Source: Microbacterium sp. (GTDB lineage Bacteria; Actinomycetota; Actinomycetes; Actinomycetales; Microbacteriaceae). From it: 64,000 nucleotides of DNA. A model generated the notes under the pieces. The model saw only the letters and a program-made list of their open reading frames with translations, ran no database searches and was not told where the DNA came from. The position numbers and the translations under genes are program-made. The stretch lies in NCBI RefSeq assembly GCF_031179285.1, contig NZ_JAPSHY010000009.1:1-64000 (forward strand), written 5' to 3'. This document shows, one piece after another, positions 7,735-15,987 of this stretch; within the stretch, counting starts at the first letter, position 1, and each line of letters opens with the position of its first letter.

Positions 7735-8904
7735 ATGAGTGACGTCATCGTCGACAACCGCGAGGTCATCGTCGACACGACCGAGATCGAGCGACGCACG
7801 ATCCGCCGCACAGACTGGGTTCCCTGCAACTCGGCGTTCATCGACTGCCGTACGCCGGGGTCGGACCAGAAGGAGAACTATGCCTTCATCGGTGCCGGAG
7901 TCTCGCAGAACGCCAGCCAGTACGTGAACCTCGAGGAGAAGCACGGGTTCAACACCGGTGCCGCGGGCATGCCCAACGGCATCTCGAACAACCTGCACCT
8001 GCACTTCACGGCGGAGGTCTTCATCAACCTCGGCGGCGAGTTCCGCCTGCGCTGGGGTGTGGACGGCAAGCAGGGCGAGTACGTCAGCCACGACGGCGAC
8101 GTCATCACCATTCCGACCTGGATCTTCCGGGGGTTCACCAACGAGGGGCCGGACGACGGCATCCTCTACACGGTGCTCGGGCGCGACGACAACGGCGGCA
8201 TCATCTGGGGTCCGTCGGTGCTTCGCGAAGCGGAGTCCTACGGCTTGCACCTGACGGCCGACAACCGGCTGATCGACACCGTCGCGGGCGATGAGCTTCC
8301 GGACGACGTCGCGCTCATCACGCCCATGAAGCAGCACTACATCGACGAGCTCACCGCCTACACGGTCGAGGACATGCGCTCACGGGTGATCCAGCCGGGG
8401 GACCGCAGGTATTCCTCCGCGGCGCTGCTGTGCGCTGCGGTCGACGGTGGGCGGGTGGAGCTTGCCACCGTGATCGGCTACGGCATGTCCGAGAACCGCC
8501 GCCAGGTGCCGAACGTGCACGAGCCCCACTCGTTCAACCTCGCATGGGTCAAGGCCGAAGCAGGGCAGGGCGTGCTGCGGCACCGCCACGACAAGACGCA
8601 AGCGCTGCTGTTCAAGACCGGTCGCTGGGAGGTCACGCTCAATGACGACTTGTTGACGGCCGTGAACCTCGGCCCCGGCGACGCCTTCTCGGTGCCCGAG
8701 GGCGCGTGGCGCTCGTACCGCTGCGTCGAGGGGGATGAAACCGGCAGCGGCACGGTGCTCGTCATCAACGGCGGTGATGATCGCGTGTACCTGGAGTGGG
8801 CGCCGGAGGTCGTCGAAGCGGCCGCCGCCGCTGACTGGACGATCGACCCCAACGGCTACCTCGCCCCGCTCGGCGTGATGGTGACGGCCACCGAAGACGA
8901 CTGA
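7735..8904 (+). CDS. Bicupin domain protein
   Basis: Protein of 389 residues with two cupin barrels. The first carries HLHFTAEVFINLGGEF with GDVITIPTWIFRGF; the second carries GVLRHRHDKTQALLFKTGRWEV with GDAFSVPEGAWRSY. The His residues in each 'HxH...E/Q' segment fit a metal site, so the protein could be a dioxygenase, isomerase or decarboxylase of the bicupin type, or a non-catalytic binder. AAGGAGAAGAAGA precedes the start. It is coupled to the SnoaL-like gene upstream and followed by a strong stem-loop at 8915-8941. The unusually charged N-terminal 40 residues are outside the cupin fold. Confidence 0.8.
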   Translation: MSDVIVDNREVIVDTTEIERRTIRRTDWVPCNSAFIDCRTPGSDQKENYAFIGAGVSQNASQYVNLEEKHGFNTGAAGMPNGISNNLHLHFTAEVFINLGGEFRLRWGVDGKQGEYVSHDGDVITIPTWIFRGFTNEGPDDGILYTVLGRDDNGGIIWGPSVLREAESYGLHLTADNRLIDTVAGDELPDDVALITPMKQHYIDELTAYTVEDMRSRVIQPGDRRYSSAALLCAAVDGGRVELATVIGYGMSENRRQVPNVHEPHSFNLAWVKAEAGQGVLRHRHDKTQALLFKTGRWEVTLNDDLLTAVNLGPGDAFSVPEGAWRSYRCVEGDETGSGTVLVINGGDDRVYLEWAPEVVEAAAAADWTIDPNGYLAPLGVMVTATEDD

Positions 8905-8914
8905 GAACGACGAT

Positions 8915-8941
8915 GCGCGAGGAGCCGACGGCTCCTCGCGC
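8915..8941 (+). terminator. Stem-loop after the bicupin gene
   Basis: Perfect 12-bp inverted repeat (GCGCGAGGAGCC / GGCTCCTCGCGC) with loop GAC, 10 bp after the bicupin stop. There is no T-run, so it may act as a weak terminator or an mRNA end protector. It covers the first codons of any ATG start at 8913 of the next gene, arguing for the later GTG start. Confidence 0.65.
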
Positions 8942-8969
8942 TTCGCCGTCTCTGAGGGGAGATGAGAAA

Positions 8970-9782
8970 GTGACGTCTGCAGATGTCGACGAGGTGCGGG
9001 TCGCAGCTCTGTCGCCTGAGATCCTGATCGGCGACCTCGATGGGAATCTCGGCCGCATCCGGGACGCGATCTCGGCCGCAGCCCTTCGTGGAACGCGCCT
9101 GATGGTGCTGCCGGAACTCGCGACCAGCGGGTACATGTTCGCGGGTCGCGCGGAGGCCGAGAAGGCCGCGCTCACGTCGGACGATGCGCGCTGGGGTGCG
9201 GTCTGCGACGCGATTCCCGAGCGTGCGGTCGTCGTGGTGGGCTATGCCGAAACCGCCGGCGGCAGGCTCTACAACACCGCCGCGGTGCTGACCCGCGATG
9301 GCCGACTCGCCGACTACCGCAAGTCGCACCTGTGGGGGATCGAGAAGCTCGTCTTCGACCAGGGCACCGAGGCCGGGATCGTGGTCGACACCTCATTCGG
9401 GCGCCTTGGCGTGGCGCTCTGCTATGACAACGAGTTCCCGGAGGTGCCCCGTCGGCTCGCGCTCGCCGGGGCGGATGTGCTCGCACTGCCGGTCAACTGG
9501 CCACTGGTGCCGTGTCCCGCGGGCGAGCACGCCCCCGAGCTCATCCAGGCGATGGCCGCGGCGCGGTCGTCGCGGCTGCCGGTGGTGATCGCCGATCGCT
9601 GGGGGTCCGAGCGAGGTGTGGACTGGACCGACGGAACGGCCATCGTCGACGAGCAGGGCTGGATCGTCGCTTTCCGCGCGGTGATGGGCGCCACGGCCGT
9701 GCTCTCTCTCGCATCCGCGCGCGAGAAGTCCCTGCCCCCGCACAACCACCTCTTCGACGACCGGCGGATGGACATCTACTGA
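8970..9782 (+). CDS. Carbon-nitrogen hydrolase (nitrilase superfamily amidase)
   Basis: Protein of 270 residues with the full Glu-Lys-Cys triad of the nitrilase superfamily: E49 in VLPELATSGY, K118 in YRKSHLW and C151 in ALCYDNEFPE. The DNEFPEV after the cysteine is typical of amidases (carbamoylputrescine amidase, omega-amidase, aliphatic amidases) more than true nitrilases. GTG 8970 is preferred: TGAGGGGAG lies 8 bp upstream and the conserved fold begins right after; ATG 8913 would start inside a stem-loop. Third gene after SnoaL and bicupin, so the compound may contain or pass through an amide. The stop overlaps the end of the opposing LysR gene by 7 bp. Confidence 0.85.
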   Translation: MTSADVDEVRVAALSPEILIGDLDGNLGRIRDAISAAALRGTRLMVLPELATSGYMFAGRAEAEKAALTSDDARWGAVCDAIPERAVVVVGYAETAGGRLYNTAAVLTRDGRLADYRKSHLWGIEKLVFDQGTEAGIVVDTSFGRLGVALCYDNEFPEVPRRLALAGADVLALPVNWPLVPCPAGEHAPELIQAMAAARSSRLPVVIADRWGSERGVDWTDGTAIVDEQGWIVAFRAVMGATAVLSLASAREKSLPPHNHLFDDRRMDIY

Positions 9783-10732
9783 TTCGGCGACGGCGGGCGT
9801 TCCTGAAGTGGGATGCGCCCCCGGTGCTCGGGCAGGCGCTCGCGCAGCATCTGCTCCGCGAGCTCAGCGAGCCGGTGCGTCGCCGGCGACAGCAGCATCC
9901 CCTCGCGTCGAACGAGCGCGATCGTGTCGTGCACCGGCTCGGCAAAAGAGAATGTGCGGATGCCGGAGGGAAAGCCTTCGGATTCGGCGATCGACCGCGA
10001 TACGACGGTGTCGGCGGTTCCGGCCGCGACAAGGTCGAGTGCTGTCTCGACGTTCTCGACCTCGATCGCGGGATCGATCGTGAGGCCGCGAAGGCGCGCG
10101 CGCTCGAGCAGCTGCCGACGCGTGGGATCGTCCCACCCGGCGAACGCGTCGTACAGCACCAGCTTCGCCGCAGCGATCTCGTCGATGGTCACGGGGCCCG
10201 CATCAGCGGGTCGCGCCGCCGATGCGTACAGCACCTCGTCGCGGAACAGCGGGCGAACCTCGAGGCCGTCCTCGTCGACGGGAAGCACGAGCAACCCCGC
10301 TTCGAGCTCTCCGCTCGCGATCGAGCGCGCCACGTGCGCGGAGTTGATGCCGACGAGCCGCAACCGCACATTCGGGTACCGAAGGTGGAACGTCTCCGCG
10401 AGGTCGGCCAGAGCGTAATAGGCCGCGTTGCGGAGCACCCCGAAGGTGCAGGTACCGCGATCGAGAGAGTTCAGAGCGCTGATGGTGTCGATCCCGTTCT
10501 GAACAGCGCTCACCGCCTGATTCGCGTGGGGGCGAAGCTCGAGCGCCGCCGCCGTCGGCACGAGCCGCCTGCTGCCCCGCGTGAACAGGGTGACGCCGAG
10601 TTCGCGTTCCAGGCGTCCGACGAGCTCCGACACCGACGCTTGCGTCATCCTCAGGTTCGTCGCCGCCGCGGTGAAGGAGCCGTGTTCGAGCGCGGCCAGG
10701 AACGCGGTCAGCTGGGTGATGGTCACAAGCAA
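9776..10732 (-). CDS. LysR-family transcriptional regulator
   Basis: Regulator of 318 residues. The N-terminal winged HTH is typical (QLTAFLAALEHGSFTAAATNLRMTQASVSELVGRLERELG, described here in parts: FTAAATNLRMTQASVS is the recognition region, residues ~20-36). The effector domain follows from ~90 to 300. It diverges from the second hisD-like gene across 70 bp, the usual layout for a LysR activator of its neighbour. Start taken as TTG 10732, 7 bp after AGGG; GTG 10726 is the alternative and would give MTITQL. The inducer is probably an intermediate of the island pathway. Confidence 0.88.
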   Translation of the reverse strand: MLVTITQLTAFLAALEHGSFTAAATNLRMTQASVSELVGRLERELGVTLFTRGSRRLVPTAAALELRPHANQAVSAVQNGIDTISALNSLDRGTCTFGVLRNAAYYALADLAETFHLRYPNVRLRLVGINSAHVARSIASGELEAGLLVLPVDEDGLEVRPLFRDEVLYASAARPADAGPVTIDEIAAAKLVLYDAFAGWDDPTRRQLLERARLRGLTIDPAIEVENVETALDLVAAGTADTVVSRSIAESEGFPSGIRTFSFAEPVHDTIALVRREGMLLSPATHRLAELAEQMLRERLPEHRGRIPLQERPPSPNQ

Positions 10733-10767
10733 TGGTAAACCCTATGGATCGCGTCGTATCATCAGGC

Positions 10768-10803
10768 TTGTCGGATATCCGCAACCGATCTAGCCTTCCT
10801 GCA
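10768..10803 (+). promoter_or_regulatory. Predicted leaderless promoter of the second hisD-like gene
   Basis: TTGTCG (10768-10773), 17-bp spacer, TAGCCT (10791-10796). The ATG at 10803 is 6 bp beyond the -10, where transcription would start, and no Shine-Dalgarno sequence is present. Confidence 0.55.
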
Positions 10804-12119
10804 TGCGCTACTCGACACCAGTCCTCGAACGCCTCGAAGGCTCCTTCCATCACCTGAAGACCCCAGTCGTCGACGCTCCCGCCGCTCAGCGGGATCCCGC
10901 GGTCATCGAGACGGTGACCGCGATGCTGGGCGACATTCAGTCGCGAGGCATCGATGCCGTGCTCGACTATGCGCGCAAGCTCGACCGGTACGAGGGCGGC
11001 GACATCGAGCTCACAGCCGACCGGATCGCCACGAGCGGCGAGCGCCTCAGCCCCGAGCTCCGCAAGGCCATCGAACTGGGTGCCGAGCGCACGCAGGCGT
11101 TCGCGCGCGAGCAGCGTGCGCACCTCAGCGACTTCGAGACGGAGCTCGTCCCGGGACTCGTGACCGGCGCGAGGTACATTCCGGTCTCGCGTGTCGGTGC
11201 ATACCTCCCCGCCGGGCGTTTCCCGCTCACGGCGAGTGCATTCATGACGGTCGGCGTGGCGAAGGCCGCAGGCGTCCCGACCGTCATCGCCTGCACCCCG
11301 CCGCAGCCCGGCGGCGGGGCGAATGATGCCGTCGTCTATGCCGCTCACCTCTCCGGTGTCGACCGCGTCTTCGTGCTCGGGGGAGTTCAGGCGCTCGCCG
11401 CGATGGCGTACGGGCTGCTCGGAGACCTCCCCGTCGACATGCTCGTCGGCGCCGGCAACGCCTTCGTCGCCGAGGCGAAGCGCCAGCTCTTCGGAGCGGT
11501 CGCCATCGATCTGCTGGCCGGCCCGAGCGAGGTCGCCGTGATCTCGGACGAGACCGCCGATCCCGAACTCGTCGCGGCCGACCTGCTCGGCCAGGCGGAA
11601 CACGGGCCCAACTCCCCGGCCGCCCTCGTGACGACGTCAGAGGAGCACGGCCGCGCGGTGATCGCCGCCGTGGACCGGCAACTCGAGACGCTGGCGACGG
11701 CCGACATCTGCGGTCCTGCCTGGCGCGACTATGGCGTGGTCACCGTCGCCGCAGACCGTGAGACGGCGGCCGCTCTCATGGACGATCTGGCGCCCGAGCA
11801 CCTCGAACTGCTCACCGCAGACGACTCGTGGTACCACGAGAATCTCCGCAACTACGGCTCGCTGTTCATCGGCCCCTGGAGCACGGTGGCGTACTCGGAC
11901 AAGGGCATGGCCGGTACCAACCACGTGCTGCCGACGGCGGGCGGCGCCAAGCACAGCGCCGGGCTGTCGGTCTCGCGCTTTCTCAAGCCGCTCACCTACC
12001 AGCGCATCGCCCGCGAGGCCACGCCCGAGCTCGCGCACGCGGTGCAGGTGATCTCAGATTCCGAGGGGATGGCAGCGCACAGCGCCACCGCGACGCGTCG
12101 CCTCGCGATCTTCGAGTGA
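10803..12119 (+). CDS. Histidinol-dehydrogenase-like catabolic dehydrogenase (HisD paralogue 2)
   Basis: Protein of 438 residues, same family as the gene at 4144-5472 but clearly divergent from it. All metal and catalytic positions are kept: Q264, H267, D366 and H426 (zinc) and E332/H333, H374 (catalysis). It stands alone on the plus strand under its own apparently leaderless promoter and a divergent LysR regulator. Two such enzymes in one cluster would allow oxidation of two hydroxymethyl groups, or of stereoisomers, to carboxylates. It is unlikely to be the biosynthetic HisD, because no other histidine genes are near. Confidence 0.85.
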   Translation: MRYSTPVLERLEGSFHHLKTPVVDAPAAQRDPAVIETVTAMLGDIQSRGIDAVLDYARKLDRYEGGDIELTADRIATSGERLSPELRKAIELGAERTQAFAREQRAHLSDFETELVPGLVTGARYIPVSRVGAYLPAGRFPLTASAFMTVGVAKAAGVPTVIACTPPQPGGGANDAVVYAAHLSGVDRVFVLGGVQALAAMAYGLLGDLPVDMLVGAGNAFVAEAKRQLFGAVAIDLLAGPSEVAVISDETADPELVAADLLGQAEHGPNSPAALVTTSEEHGRAVIAAVDRQLETLATADICGPAWRDYGVVTVAADRETAAALMDDLAPEHLELLTADDSWYHENLRNYGSLFIGPWSTVAYSDKGMAGTNHVLPTAGGAKHSAGLSVSRFLKPLTYQRIAREATPELAHAVQVISDSEGMAAHSATATRRLAIFE

Positions 12120-12175
12120 GTTCGCCCACGGTTCGGGGTCGCCCGATACTCTCCGCACGGATCCGAGACGGATCT

Positions 12176-13297
12176 TCATCGCACCACCTGAACGACGGCG
12201 GCGATTCCCAGACCGCCGCCCACGGAGGCCGCAGCGACCCCGAGTGACCCGGCGGACGCGCCGCTTCTCGCCAGTCGGGTGTACAGCCTCACGAGAGCGA
12301 TCGCGCCACTGGCGCCCCAAGGATGTCCGAGCGCCAGGGCACCGCCGTCCGCGCAGACCCGTGGGTCGCCTTCGGCGATGCCGAGACGATCCAGGACGGC
12401 GAGGCTCTGTGCAGCGAAAGCTTCAACGATCTCGAACGCTGTGACGTCGGCCACCGAAACCCCCAGCCTGCGCAGAACCTGGTCGATGGCGGGCGCCGCT
12501 CCGACTCCGGGGAGCGCGGGGTCGCAGCCGATGACGGCGGATGCGCGTACGGCGAGCCCCGGCGCGACACCCGGGGGAGCGACGACGACCGTCGCCGCAC
12601 CGTCTCCGATACGGGTAGAGGTACCGGCGGTCACGGAGCCGCCGAGGAACAGCGGAGGCAAGCGAGCCAGCAACGGTTGGGCGCCGCCGATGGCATCGTC
12701 GCTTCGGAGCCCGGCAAGTGCCACCAGTTCCGCATCGAAGCGACCCGCGTCGCGCGCAGCACGGGCGCGAGCATGGCTGCGTGCGGCATGATCGTCCTGC
12801 CGTCGCCTGGAGATTCCATCATGACGCGCGAGGTCCTCCGCGGCCCTCGTCATGTCGGGGTCGGGAAAGCCATCCGGCGCGAAGGCGGCGCGATCGTACG
12901 CCACCCCTCCCACGCTGCGTATCGGGGCTGTGGACGCGCTCTCCACACCCCCGGCGATCCGAACGCGCCGGTCTCCCGCACGGATCGCGGCGACGGCGTC
13001 CACGACCGCAGCCAGCCCGCTTCCGCATTGGCGGTCGACCGTCCCGCCCGGTACATCGACACCGAGTCCGCTCGCCAGCGCGGCGACTCGAGCCGGATTG
13101 CCCCCCGGGCCCATGCAGTTGCCCAGGAGAACATCCGCGACTTCGAGCGGTGACCGGGCAGCCGATTCAGCGTCGGCGAGAGCGGCGACGATCGTGGGTG
13201 CAGCGAGTTCTTCCACCCGCAGCCGCGCCAGGGCTCGTCCTCGAGTGCCGATGGGGGTGCGGCGGGCGGCGATGATCACGGGATCCTCGTCAGACAT
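12176..13297 (-). CDS. Thiolase-family protein lacking the second active-site cysteine
   Basis: Protein of 373 residues with thiolase N- and C-domains. The nucleophile C91 (DRQCGSG) and H325 (ALGHPWGASG) are present. The C-terminal motif, normally C-x-GGG, reads AASVGGG: the cysteine that acts as base is Ser358 (codon TCC). Canonical thiolases lose most activity without it, so this may be a specialised ketothiolase, a thiolase-like condensing/hydrolysing enzyme or a binding protein. Start is ATG 13297, which overlaps the end of the ligase gene by 8 bp; the TTG before it is unlikely. The ligase upstream would supply acyl-CoA. Confidence 0.82.
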   Translation of the reverse strand: MSDEDPVIIAARRTPIGTRGRALARLRVEELAAPTIVAALADAESAARSPLEVADVLLGNCMGPGGNPARVAALASGLGVDVPGGTVDRQCGSGLAAVVDAVAAIRAGDRRVRIAGGVESASTAPIRSVGGVAYDRAAFAPDGFPDPDMTRAAEDLARHDGISRRRQDDHAARSHARARAARDAGRFDAELVALAGLRSDDAIGGAQPLLARLPPLFLGGSVTAGTSTRIGDGAATVVVAPPGVAPGLAVRASAVIGCDPALPGVGAAPAIDQVLRRLGVSVADVTAFEIVEAFAAQSLAVLDRLGIAEGDPRVCADGGALALGHPWGASGAIALVRLYTRLARSGASAGSLGVAAASVGGGLGIAAVVQVVR

Positions 13298-14387
13298 CAA
13301 TCCGCGGCACCTCTTTCGCCATCACCCGGCGCACCGCCTCTTGCCGTGCAGGTTTTCCCGAGGAGGTGCGTGGGAGCCGCCCGGCGAACCACTGCCGTGG
13401 CATGTGCGCGGGCAACAGCCTACCGCGGGCGAACTCGCGAACCTGCGAGAGGTCAGCGTCGTCTGCGAGTTCGACCAAGGCGCCGACCAAGAAGCCGATG
13501 CGTTCCTGCGGCAGGCCGAACACGACGGCATCCACAACTGCCGGAATGGATCGCAGGACTTCTTCGATCTCTTCCGGAACGATGGTCGCGGAGGCGCTCA
13601 GGATCGCGTCATCGCCGCGCCCCAGCAATCGCAGCCGACCTTCCCGGAATTCGGCGCGATCGCCGACGGTCGCCCACCCGTTCTCGTGCCGCAGAGGTCC
13701 GCCAGCGCCCACGTATCCTGAGGCGACGAACGGTGACTGCACCCACAGCACGCCCTTACGGATGCTCAGTTCCACACCGGGGAACGGCCGCAATCCGTCC
13801 CCCTGATCGACCGCGACGAACGAGAGCTCCGCTGCCCCGTAGTACGCGGTGAGGCGGATCCCCGCCGCCCGCGCGCGGTCAGCGAGCGCCTCATCGAGAT
13901 GAGAGCCACCCACCAGCGCGGCTTTCAATGCCGAGGGAGGACCGGCGTCCAGCACGGCGCGTAGCGCCTGCGGCGTCCCGTGCAGGCATGTGACGCCGCT
14001 CTGGACGGCAGATCCGAGCGCCGGCCGGGGGCCGTCCGCGAGGGCGTGCGCCAGCGAGAACAGGGTCAAGGACGCCGACGGAGGTGCCGGCAACGCGACC
14101 ACGTCGTCAGTGCCCGCCTCCAGAAGTGAGGCGACCGTGCCGAAGGAATCCGCCCACGAGGCGGAGGTGCGAAGAACGATAAGCGGCGAACCGCTGCTGC
14201 CTGAGGTCAGAGTCGCCCACGCTGTGCTCGACGGGACATCAGCAGCGGAGGCGCGGGCACTGATCTCCTGCCAGAGGGCTGACGGCCAGCGTGCATCCCC
14301 CACGAGGGGAACGTCGCCCGCCGATCGGATCGTCTTCAGCCGGTCAAGGAGGGCGGGTGTACCGCCGTCGACGGGAACGATCATCAT
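13290..14387 (-). CDS. Short AMP-forming acyl-CoA synthetase/ligase
   Basis: Protein of 365 residues of the adenylate-forming superfamily but far shorter than typical (500-600). The phosphate loop TSGSSGSP lies near residues 61-68, the hinge/core region reads GRGDD, and the C-terminal catalytic lysine is in PRTSSGKPARQ. The N-terminal part before the P-loop is reduced to about 55 residues, as in MenE-like or small FadD-like proteins. AGGAG lies 8 bp before the first ATG. It is followed by the thiolase with an 8-bp overlap, so both should act on one acid: activation to acyl-CoA, then thiolase chemistry. Substrate unknown. Confidence 0.8.
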   Translation of the reverse strand: MMIVPVDGGTPALLDRLKTIRSAGDVPLVGDARWPSALWQEISARASAADVPSSTAWATLTSGSSGSPLIVLRTSASWADSFGTVASLLEAGTDDVVALPAPPSASLTLFSLAHALADGPRPALGSAVQSGVTCLHGTPQALRAVLDAGPPSALKAALVGGSHLDEALADRARAAGIRLTAYYGAAELSFVAVDQGDGLRPFPGVELSIRKGVLWVQSPFVASGYVGAGGPLRHENGWATVGDRAEFREGRLRLLGRGDDAILSASATIVPEEIEEVLRSIPAVVDAVVFGLPQERIGFLVGALVELADDADLSQVREFARGRLLPAHMPRQWFAGRLPRTSSGKPARQEAVRRVMAKEVPRIDV

Positions 14388-14423
14388 CGTTCGCTCCTGT
14401 CCCGACTACGCGATCACGGTCTC

Positions 14424-14438
14424 CTGAACAGTGTTCAG
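14424..14438. promoter_or_regulatory. Palindromic operator before the ligase-thiolase operon
   Basis: CTGAACAGTGTTCAG is a perfect odd-centred palindrome (TGAACA-G-TGTTCA core) 36 bp before the ligase start, the form often bound by TetR-family dimers. No TetR gene adjoins it here. Confidence 0.5.
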
Positions 14439-14716
14439 TGTACCTCTCGCGCTCTGCGTGTGTAGAGCGTGCGGCGGATGCTGTGCAGCTGGGGCATGAG
14501 GCCGTACACGACGACAGGGACGGCGATGGTGACCAGGATTACGGTGCGGAGGGCCGAGGGGATTCCCGCGAGGAGCTCGCCGAGAAGGAGATTGAGCACA
14601 GTGAGCGTCGGAAGCACCGCGACCCAGATCATGAGTGCGAGTTCATGCTTCGTCGGTGGCGGGATCGGCACGGGGGCGGTGGTGCCCTCGGCAGGGGTGA
14701 GCGGCATTTGAGACAT
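14435..14716 (-). CDS. Small two-helix membrane protein
   Basis: Predicted integral membrane protein of 93 residues. A proline-rich cytoplasmic N-tail is followed by two hydrophobic helices (ALMIWVAVLPTLTVLNLLLG and RTVILVTIAVPVVVYGLM) and a basic tail (RRTLYTRRAREVH). It resembles the membrane tail seen on some antibiotic-biosynthesis-monooxygenase (ABM) proteins, here without the ABM domain. Start chosen at ATG 14716 or 14707; a TTG at 14752 would extend it into the divergent promoter. Function unknown. It is divergent to the XRE-cupin regulator, which may control it. Confidence 0.65.
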   Translation of the reverse strand: MSQMPLTPAEGTTAPVPIPPPTKHELALMIWVAVLPTLTVLNLLLGELLAGIPSALRTVILVTIAVPVVVYGLMPQLHSIRRTLYTRRAREVH

Positions 14717-14758
14717 GGGTGAAGGTTGCCTGCCCGGCTCTTCGGTTGGCAAACCCCG

Positions 14759-14787
14759 TTGCTGATCCTGGGAAACGAGCCCATACT
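14759..14787 (+). promoter_or_regulatory. Predicted leaderless promoter of the XRE-cupin gene
   Basis: TTGCTG (14759-14764), 17-bp spacer, CATACT (14782-14787). The ATG at 14794 starts 6 bp after the -10, and no Shine-Dalgarno sequence is present. Confidence 0.6.
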
Positions 14788-14793
14788 CGCACC

Positions 14794-15387
14794 ATGAGCG
14801 GACACGAGGATGTCGAGGTGGCGTTGGAGGCGGTGGGTCCGCGCCTGAAGTGGTTGCGACAGCAACGGGGACTGACGCTGACCGCCCTGGCGGAGGCGAC
14901 CGGAATCTCCAAGAGCACGCTCTCGCGGTTGGAGACCGGCCAGCGCGAGCCCAGTCTGAAGCTGCTGTTCCCGCTCGCTCAGGCTCACCGCGTTCCGCTC
15001 GATGAACTCGTCGGTGCGCCGGAGGTCGCAGACCCGCGTGTGCGGTTGAAGCCGCGCCGGATCCGCGGTCGTGTCGTCATCCCGCTGACGCCGCACGCGG
15101 GCGCTGTGCAGGCATGGAAGATCCTCATCCCGGGCAGCCAGGTGAGATCGCAGCCGCGCACGCACGAGGGGTACGAATGGCTCTACGTGCTCAGCGGAAC
15201 CATGCGACTCATGCTCGGCAGGCATGATGTGAGATTGGGCCCCGGCGAGGTCGCCGAGTTCGACACGCACGTGCCCCATTGGTTCGGGAGCGCTGACGGT
15301 ATGCCGGTCGAGGTGCTGAGCCTGTTCGGCCGCCAGGGCGAACGCGCCCGTGTCAGGACGGACGCCGATCACCGAAGCGAGCAGTAA
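14794..15387 (+). CDS. XRE-family regulator with C-terminal cupin domain
   Basis: Regulator of 197 residues. The HTH at ~13-68 contains RLKWLRQQRGLTLTALAE and ISKSTLSRLETGQREPS. A single cupin domain follows from ~115 to 185 (THEGYEWLYVLSGTMRLMLG, then GEVAEFDTHVPHWFGS), which probably binds a small effector. The layout matches PuuR-like and related repressors of metabolic or transport genes. It starts directly at a predicted leaderless promoter and is divergent to the small membrane protein. Spacing leaves no room for a ribosome site. Confidence 0.88.
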   Translation: MSGHEDVEVALEAVGPRLKWLRQQRGLTLTALAEATGISKSTLSRLETGQREPSLKLLFPLAQAHRVPLDELVGAPEVADPRVRLKPRRIRGRVVIPLTPHAGAVQAWKILIPGSQVRSQPRTHEGYEWLYVLSGTMRLMLGRHDVRLGPGEVAEFDTHVPHWFGSADGMPVEVLSLFGRQGERARVRTDADHRSEQ

Positions 15388-15459
15388 GGATTGCGGGGCC
15401 TCAGGCCGGGGAGAGGGCACCTGACCGATCATCGAATCCGGGTATGGGAGAGTGGGGGC

Positions 15460-15987
15460 GTGCTCGCGGACCTGATTCTCCCCGTCGATCTGCCCGTTCG
15501 AACCGGTCGGGTCACGCTTCGCCGGGCAGGCAACGACGACGTGGACGCCCTGGTGGACCTGATCGTCGATGATGCGGTCGCTCGCCGTCGAGGCGACCGC
15601 GACGACGACGATGCGGCCTACCGCAACGCGATGGAGGAGATCCTCTCCGATTCGAGCAACGAGCTGGTCGTCGGCGTCGACGCTGAGGGTCGTGTCGTCG
15701 CGACGTTCCAGCTGACGCGCATTCCGGGGCTCGCCCGTCGAGGTGCGACTCGGCTGCAGATCGAAGCCGTCCGGGTCAGCCGTGAGTGGCGGGGACGCGG
15801 GGTCGGTTCGGCGATGATGCGCTGGGTGATGGACGTCGCCGCCCCGGCAACCGGGTCGTCTCTGGTGCAGCTGACATCCGACGCCGCCCGCGAGGATGCG
15901 CATCGGTTCTACGAGAGGCTGGGCATGGCCGCCTCGCATGTGGGATTCAAATACGCGCCGGGTCGACCGGTCACTGAGCGCGTGTGA
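15460..15987 (+). CDS. GNAT-family N-acetyltransferase
   Basis: Predicted acetyl-CoA-dependent acyltransferase of 175 residues. The acetyl-CoA loop is in VSREWRGRGVGSAMMRWVM (R/Q-x-x-G-x-G/A), followed by LTSDAAREDAHRFYERLGM, the usual fourth-strand and C-terminal segment. Start set at GTG 15460 where GGGAG lies upstream; the frame runs open back to a TTG at 15391 without support. Acceptor unknown. It converges with the next GNAT gene, overlapping its end by 17 bp. Confidence 0.8.
   Translation: MLADLILPVDLPVRTGRVTLRRAGNDDVDALVDLIVDDAVARRRGDRDDDDAAYRNAMEEILSDSSNELVVGVDAEGRVVATFQLTRIPGLARRGATRLQIEAVRVSREWRGRGVGSAMMRWVMDVAAPATGSSLVQLTSDAAREDAHRFYERLGMAASHVGFKYAPGRPVTERV

Noticed and set aside
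4144..12119. Histidine biosynthesis genes because of two hisD-like genes
   Set aside because: No other his gene is present, and both genes lie among importer, aldolase, SDR and regulator genes.
12176..13297. Frameshifted or broken thiolase
   Set aside because: The frame is intact with all other motifs; only one active-site residue differs, so it is treated as a variant.
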